Of a DNA stretch of 64,000 bases, positions 23,236 to 64,000 are shown piece after piece. Made by a program: the position numbers and the translations under genes. Below the pieces are notes generated by a model. It was not told the DNA's origin and did no database searches. It saw only the letters and a program-made list of their open reading frames with translations. Within the stretch, counting starts at the first letter, position 1; every line of letters starts with the position of its first letter. The DNA is from Cyprinodon diabolis. Taxonomy: Eukaryota; Chordata; Actinopteri; Cyprinodontiformes; Cyprinodontidae. The stretch spans positions 27,640,666 to 27,704,665 of the forward strand of contig CM060083.1 of assembly GCA_030533445.1 (NCBI GenBank), written 5' to 3'.

Positions 23236-24699
23236 AGAAGGAGAAAAAAAAGTGATAGAAAATATATTTAAAAGATGGCAATAAGGAACCAAGAGGGATC
23301 ACATAAAACAAAAATGATAATAGACCCAAAACCAACCATTTTGAACCATTTCGAAGAAGAAAAATAAACAAGATCAACTGAACGGTTAAAAAATCAACAG
23401 GAAAGGACTGGATCTGTAATTACATACAGTTGGGAAAATTGATCTAACTCACAAGTAGGAAAAACAACAAAGACATTTTAAAGCAGAACCTGAAACAAGA
23501 GCCCAACACCTCAGCCTTTTCCACAGTGTTGGATGTCAATAGTATTAAAAGCTGAATTCAGATCCAACAAAAGCAACAAAGAACACTTACCTGCATTGCT
23601 TGTATCAAAATGTCATTTGAGATTTTACGAAGAGCTGCTTCTGTGGAATGGGGTTTATGAAAACATGACTTAAAATGTTCCAGAAAGTCTAGTTTATCAA
23701 GAGCAGAGGTGAACTGTTTGATCCCAACCTTTATTAAACTCTTGGCCAGAAAAAAATATATTTAAAATAGGTCTATAACTGTCTATAATTATAACTTTCT
23801 TTCAAAAGGTGTGGGTAATAGCAATCTTCAGACCAAAAGGTATCCTCTTAGCAGCTAAGAGGCATTTACTTTATGCAACTAAAAAACATGTAACCAAGCA
23901 TGCTGGTAATATCTTCAGAGAGCAGGAAGATGTCTTCATGGTGCTAACAAGCTGAACAAGCTCAGGAACTGACACTGACTGGAAGAGATCTAAAATACAA
24001 GGCCAAAAAAGAGGGGGGATTGTTAGCCCAGGTGCAGAAGGTGATATATGATTCCTCATCTTATTGTCTGTAAAACAATAAGCAAAAAGTTGTCAATCCT
24101 TATTTGAAGAGGTACAGTAACTAGGTGAAAAGGATTAAAAGGCTGTGGCTTTTTTGACAGCATTATTAAAAAAAGTCTAAAAGATCCTTTAAGTGTAGGA
24201 GATGTTCCCCCTGTTAATGCAGTTTCTTCCACTAAAGTTACATTGTTCTACAAGGACACATTAAACAGAAGATGGAATCATCTACTCATGGTGAGGAATT
24301 TAAAACAGGTATTGATCTATTTTTTAGGATATAGTTTTAAACAGATATGAACTGTTCATTAAAATCATCAGTCAGAGAATCTTCATCAGTAAAATGAGAT
24401 AAGAAAAAATTAAAACCTGCAGGAAAGGAAAGGAGTCTGCTGATAATGAGGGCTACTTGCACGGCAAGCAGTAGGCTGTGTAACAGTTTCAGATCAATCA
24501 AAAATAACACAGTGATAGTGTGAGATAAAAATGTCCTCAGAAAAACTCCAATCAATGTTCAATCCCAAAGTAAAAACAAGGTCCAAGGTGTGTTGTTTAG
24601 AGTGAGTTAGTCCTGAGCTGCTAAATAAAGTCACAGGATTTTTATGAAACTTATGTGTTTTCCCCAATATGACCAGCCAGGACAGCCTGAGAGAAACTG

Positions 24700-25840
24700 A
24701 TTGAAAATATTTGAATTCTTTAAAACAATGCTACTTTGACCTAGTGGATGGTAAACTACTGCACATTAAAATGGATTATTAAGCCCCATTTTAATCAGCT
24801 GAAATTTAATGATCTAAAATGCTTTCTAACTATTCAGAGACACTCAGAAATACAGAATTTCAAGAAAATATGTAAGAGTGCTACTAATGTTGAAATTTGC
24901 TGACTTGTATGAGATAATTTGCAATTCAATTACTAAAAATATCGGATGTGGGCATCGACAGAATCCTTCCCACCGGAAAATTCTAATGCATCAATAAACT
25001 TTATTGAATATTTTGCAGTCAATTGGTCCTTTGCAATGGCAATGCTGCACACTCTGTCATATCAATAACAATGCAATGTAATGTGGTGTTCTAGCTTCAA
25101 ATTATCAAATAATCATAGAATTAGATCTGGATATAAGTTTTGTCTTATTTTAAAGAATATCTAATTTTCTATAGATTGCCTTCTGATAACTGTACTTTGA
25201 CAAACTAGCCTATTTGCATAAAATAAAATCCAAACAATGTGATGGGGAAGCTAAACTAACGGGATGTTGCAAACACTTATACTTCAGTCAGACTAAAGTT
25301 CTTTTAGGTTATACTCTGAACATCCACATTTGTGTTGCTTCTTTTGCTTCAGGAGAAAAAGAGTGAACATTCAGCTAAAGAAGCTGAAGGCTGTTTTGTT
25401 ATATGAACAGTAGGAGCATCTGTGTTTCTGGCAGCCAAATAGGTTGCACCCAGTTGATGTCATCGCTTTACGTGCTGATTTGCTAAATAGTGGCCACCGC
25501 CGGTAATGGTGTACATATGTTCCAAAAACTTTAAGTAACATTAAAATATTGTGATGCTTAATTCTCCAAAATGTTTATAATGGGAAGTACCTATAATGTT
25601 GTTGCTGTTTTTTGGCAAATTTAGCTGAAATTGTCGAATGCAAAAAAAATGTGATTAATGTGGTTAACTGAATCAAAGGCTTTTTTAGTGAACTCTGACA
25701 TTCCTTTGAATCTCAGCCAGAGGGAAATAAGTAAACACAGAAAGATTGGCTAAGATGAACAGGCTGTAATGTGCTGCTAAGTTTTAAAATTCATAACCCA
25801 CAAAAAAAGAACATACAAGAGCACTAATGTTCATATGTTT
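24700..25840. other. Sequence just downstream of wdr27, no feature seen
   Basis: The stretch is AT-rich, with no repeat family or long open frame recognised. It would be the 3' flank of wdr27. Confidence 0.45.
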
Positions 25841-25844
25841 TGAT

Positions 25845-25850
25845 TTTATT
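25845..25850 (-). promoter_or_regulatory. wdr27: Candidate polyadenylation signal of wdr27
   Basis: AATAAA on the minus strand (plus-strand tttatt) lies 118 bases after the stop codon. This would give a short 3' UTR. Other A-rich signals nearby cannot be excluded. Confidence 0.55.
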
Positions 25851-25967
25851 GAGCTAAAGGCAGTAGAAACAAAACAAAATAAATTCTTTGTTTCATATGA
25901 AATCCTTGCTTGTGGGTTTCAGCTGTCTTAATGAATACTGCATGGTCTCTCCTGCAGCCAGCTCTAA

Positions 25968-62767
<36,800 letters not shown>

Positions 62768-63614
62768 CTGCAAGGGTCCACACAGAAGCATATGGAAAAC
62801 TAATGTTACACTATTTCCCTTTAATGCATTTTTTTCTCCTTTCATTTGGGAATGACAAAGAAACCACATAGTAAAGAAAAACACATTGCACTGACAGACT
62901 GCAAAGGCAGGCCAACCACAAGGCTGTACGTTGAAGTAAATTTCCCCTTGACTATATCTAATCTAGACTATGTAAACCCCGGAAGATGGAAAGCCTTGAT
63001 GAGCAGATAGGATCATTGTTTTATCTTCATTCAGCTACAGCTAAGGCTATAACATTGTGGACAATTAATTTAAGTACATCATTATTTTCATGCTGGGACA
63101 ATTTTAGCTCTCATGGGTGAACTCATACTAAATAAATTTAATAATTGCACCAGTTATTGATCAAAAAGTAACCGATTTTATGTGTGAAGGAAAGTCCAAT
63201 AATTAAATTATCAAATATGCCAATTCTGTATAGCATAAAGCAGTAAACACATCCAGTTGCATAGATTTTACAACGTAGATGTAACCAAGCAAAAAAAAGA
63301 AAGAAAAAAAAAAAAAAAACACTTCGGTATGTTTAAAGTCACCAAAAGAAGGCCAGTAACACAGCGGCTGCAGCAGGATTTTACATTTAGGCTTTATTGA
63401 AAGTAAAGATGTTAAAGTACTGCTGTGGGATTGCATGCTTTTCTAAGATGGGTTAGGTTTTAGTGTCAATTCCTTCACATGTGATATAAAAATATAGTGT
63501 TTTAAGTGCCTACTTCCTGTCACGGCTCACTGCCATACTATATGTTGTGTGACTGAGGCCTCCTGCCGTGTATTTTTCTGGGTGCACACATGGTGTTTTA
63601 AGCGTAATATTTAG
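62768..63614. other. wdr27 intron upstream of the first exon seen
   Basis: I searched the minus strand for a further wdr27 exon and found none with good splice sites and an open frame. An A-rich run lies at 63290-63320. Confidence 0.4.
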
Positions 63615-63810
63615 CACTGGATGTTAGAACTGTAAATATACAGTAATATGTTTATATTGCTATTGTTTTTTTATGTATTTATTACTTTTTTCAAGGCTGC
63701 ACTTTAAAAAATGAAATTGTCTAGAGCTGCTTTAAACGAAATTTATTTTTGTATAAGCTTGTGTATACAAAATGACAAAATAAATCTGTCTAAGTCAAAG
63801 TCTGGATTTA
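63615..63810 (+). mobile_element. LINE 3'-end fragment, copy 2
   Basis: Same family and orientation as 32130-32275: gttagaactgtaaatataca, tttttcaaggctgcactt, gtatacaaaatgacaaaata, ending in (gtctaa)-like tail. Confidence 0.65.
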
Positions 63811-64000
63811 GAACTTGTTCATACATCTACAACAATGGGTTAAAAGGATTAATATAGGGATAGTATCTTTAATAATTGACTTCATCATCAACATTTGTGT
63901 TTATCTGTAGGCTTTGGAGGAAAAGTCTAACATATGTGATGGAGCTTAGCTGTTAACATGTTTCTCTTTTTAGATATTCTGCTTTTCTCTTTTTTAAATG

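Larger units (their letters stand above)
22110..24690 (-). mobile_element. Decayed minus-strand L2-like LINE, interrupted by MITEs and a SINE
   Basis: The plus strand shows the antisense of a fish LINE reverse transcriptase in order. It includes gcattgcaataatct followed (after the MITE) by ggaggatataaaacaaaagc, then gttttgtcttcatttaactg, then the subterminal phrases agctgaattcagatccaaca and tggggtttatgaaaacatgac. All frames are broken. Insertions at 22194-22606 and about 22993-23235 postdate it. The right limit is approximate. Confidence 0.6.

Noticed and set aside
63520..63580. Possible extra wdr27 exon with a GTGAGC donor
   Set aside because: The frame required by phase meets a stop (ATA TAG) and no family motif is seen.

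Overview
This window is vertebrate nuclear DNA, most likely from a teleost fish. It is AT-rich and has large introns with GT-AG borders. It carries the mix usual in fish genomes: Tc1/mariner, hAT MITEs, L2- and Rex1-like LINEs, tRNA-derived SINEs and solo LTRs. The species cannot be named from sequence alone; a percomorph fish is an inference.

The only host gene I can identify is wdr27 (WD-repeat protein 27), on the minus strand. Fifteen consecutive coding exons were located between 62767 (most 5' exon in the window) and the stop codon at 25968. All fifteen junctions are phase-compatible and give one 508-residue open frame with no stop. This is the C-terminal three-fifths of the protein, so the N-terminal exons lie beyond position 64000. 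Introns range from 77 bp to about 7.9 kb.

Positions 1-25.8 kb lie downstream of wdr27 and are mostly transposable elements. They include a Tc1 element with an intact DD34E transposase (1-1522), a solo LTR (2411-3123), LTR, LINE and SINE fragments (5.0-6.3 kb), a decayed Tc1 (8.5-9.3 kb), and a LINE fragment with a GGAT tail (9.4-10.3 kb). A three-level nest follows at 10541-14279: an LTR holds a DNA transposon, which holds an L2-like LINE. After a quiet stretch (14.7-19.3 kb) come LINE 3' ends, then a decayed minus-strand LINE (22.1-24.7 kb) carrying a SINE and a hAT MITE inserted inside an older copy of its own family.

From 26 to 64 kb the spaces between wdr27 exons hold more elements. These include a second solo LTR related to the first (26658-27428), a hAT MITE with perfect 8-bp target duplication (38834-39047), decayed Tc1 copies, a foldback hairpin flanked by a 14-bp duplication (53412-53624), a foldback element containing another foldback (54873-56094), and a MITE interrupted by a second MITE and by a 757-bp solo LTR (58.1-59.5 kb). 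Several short open frames of unknown identity (15.1-15.6, 21.3 and 29.6-31.8 kb) are recorded at low confidence. I found no tRNA, rRNA or CRISPR, and no new multi-gene system; the unusual content is the nested transposon architecture.
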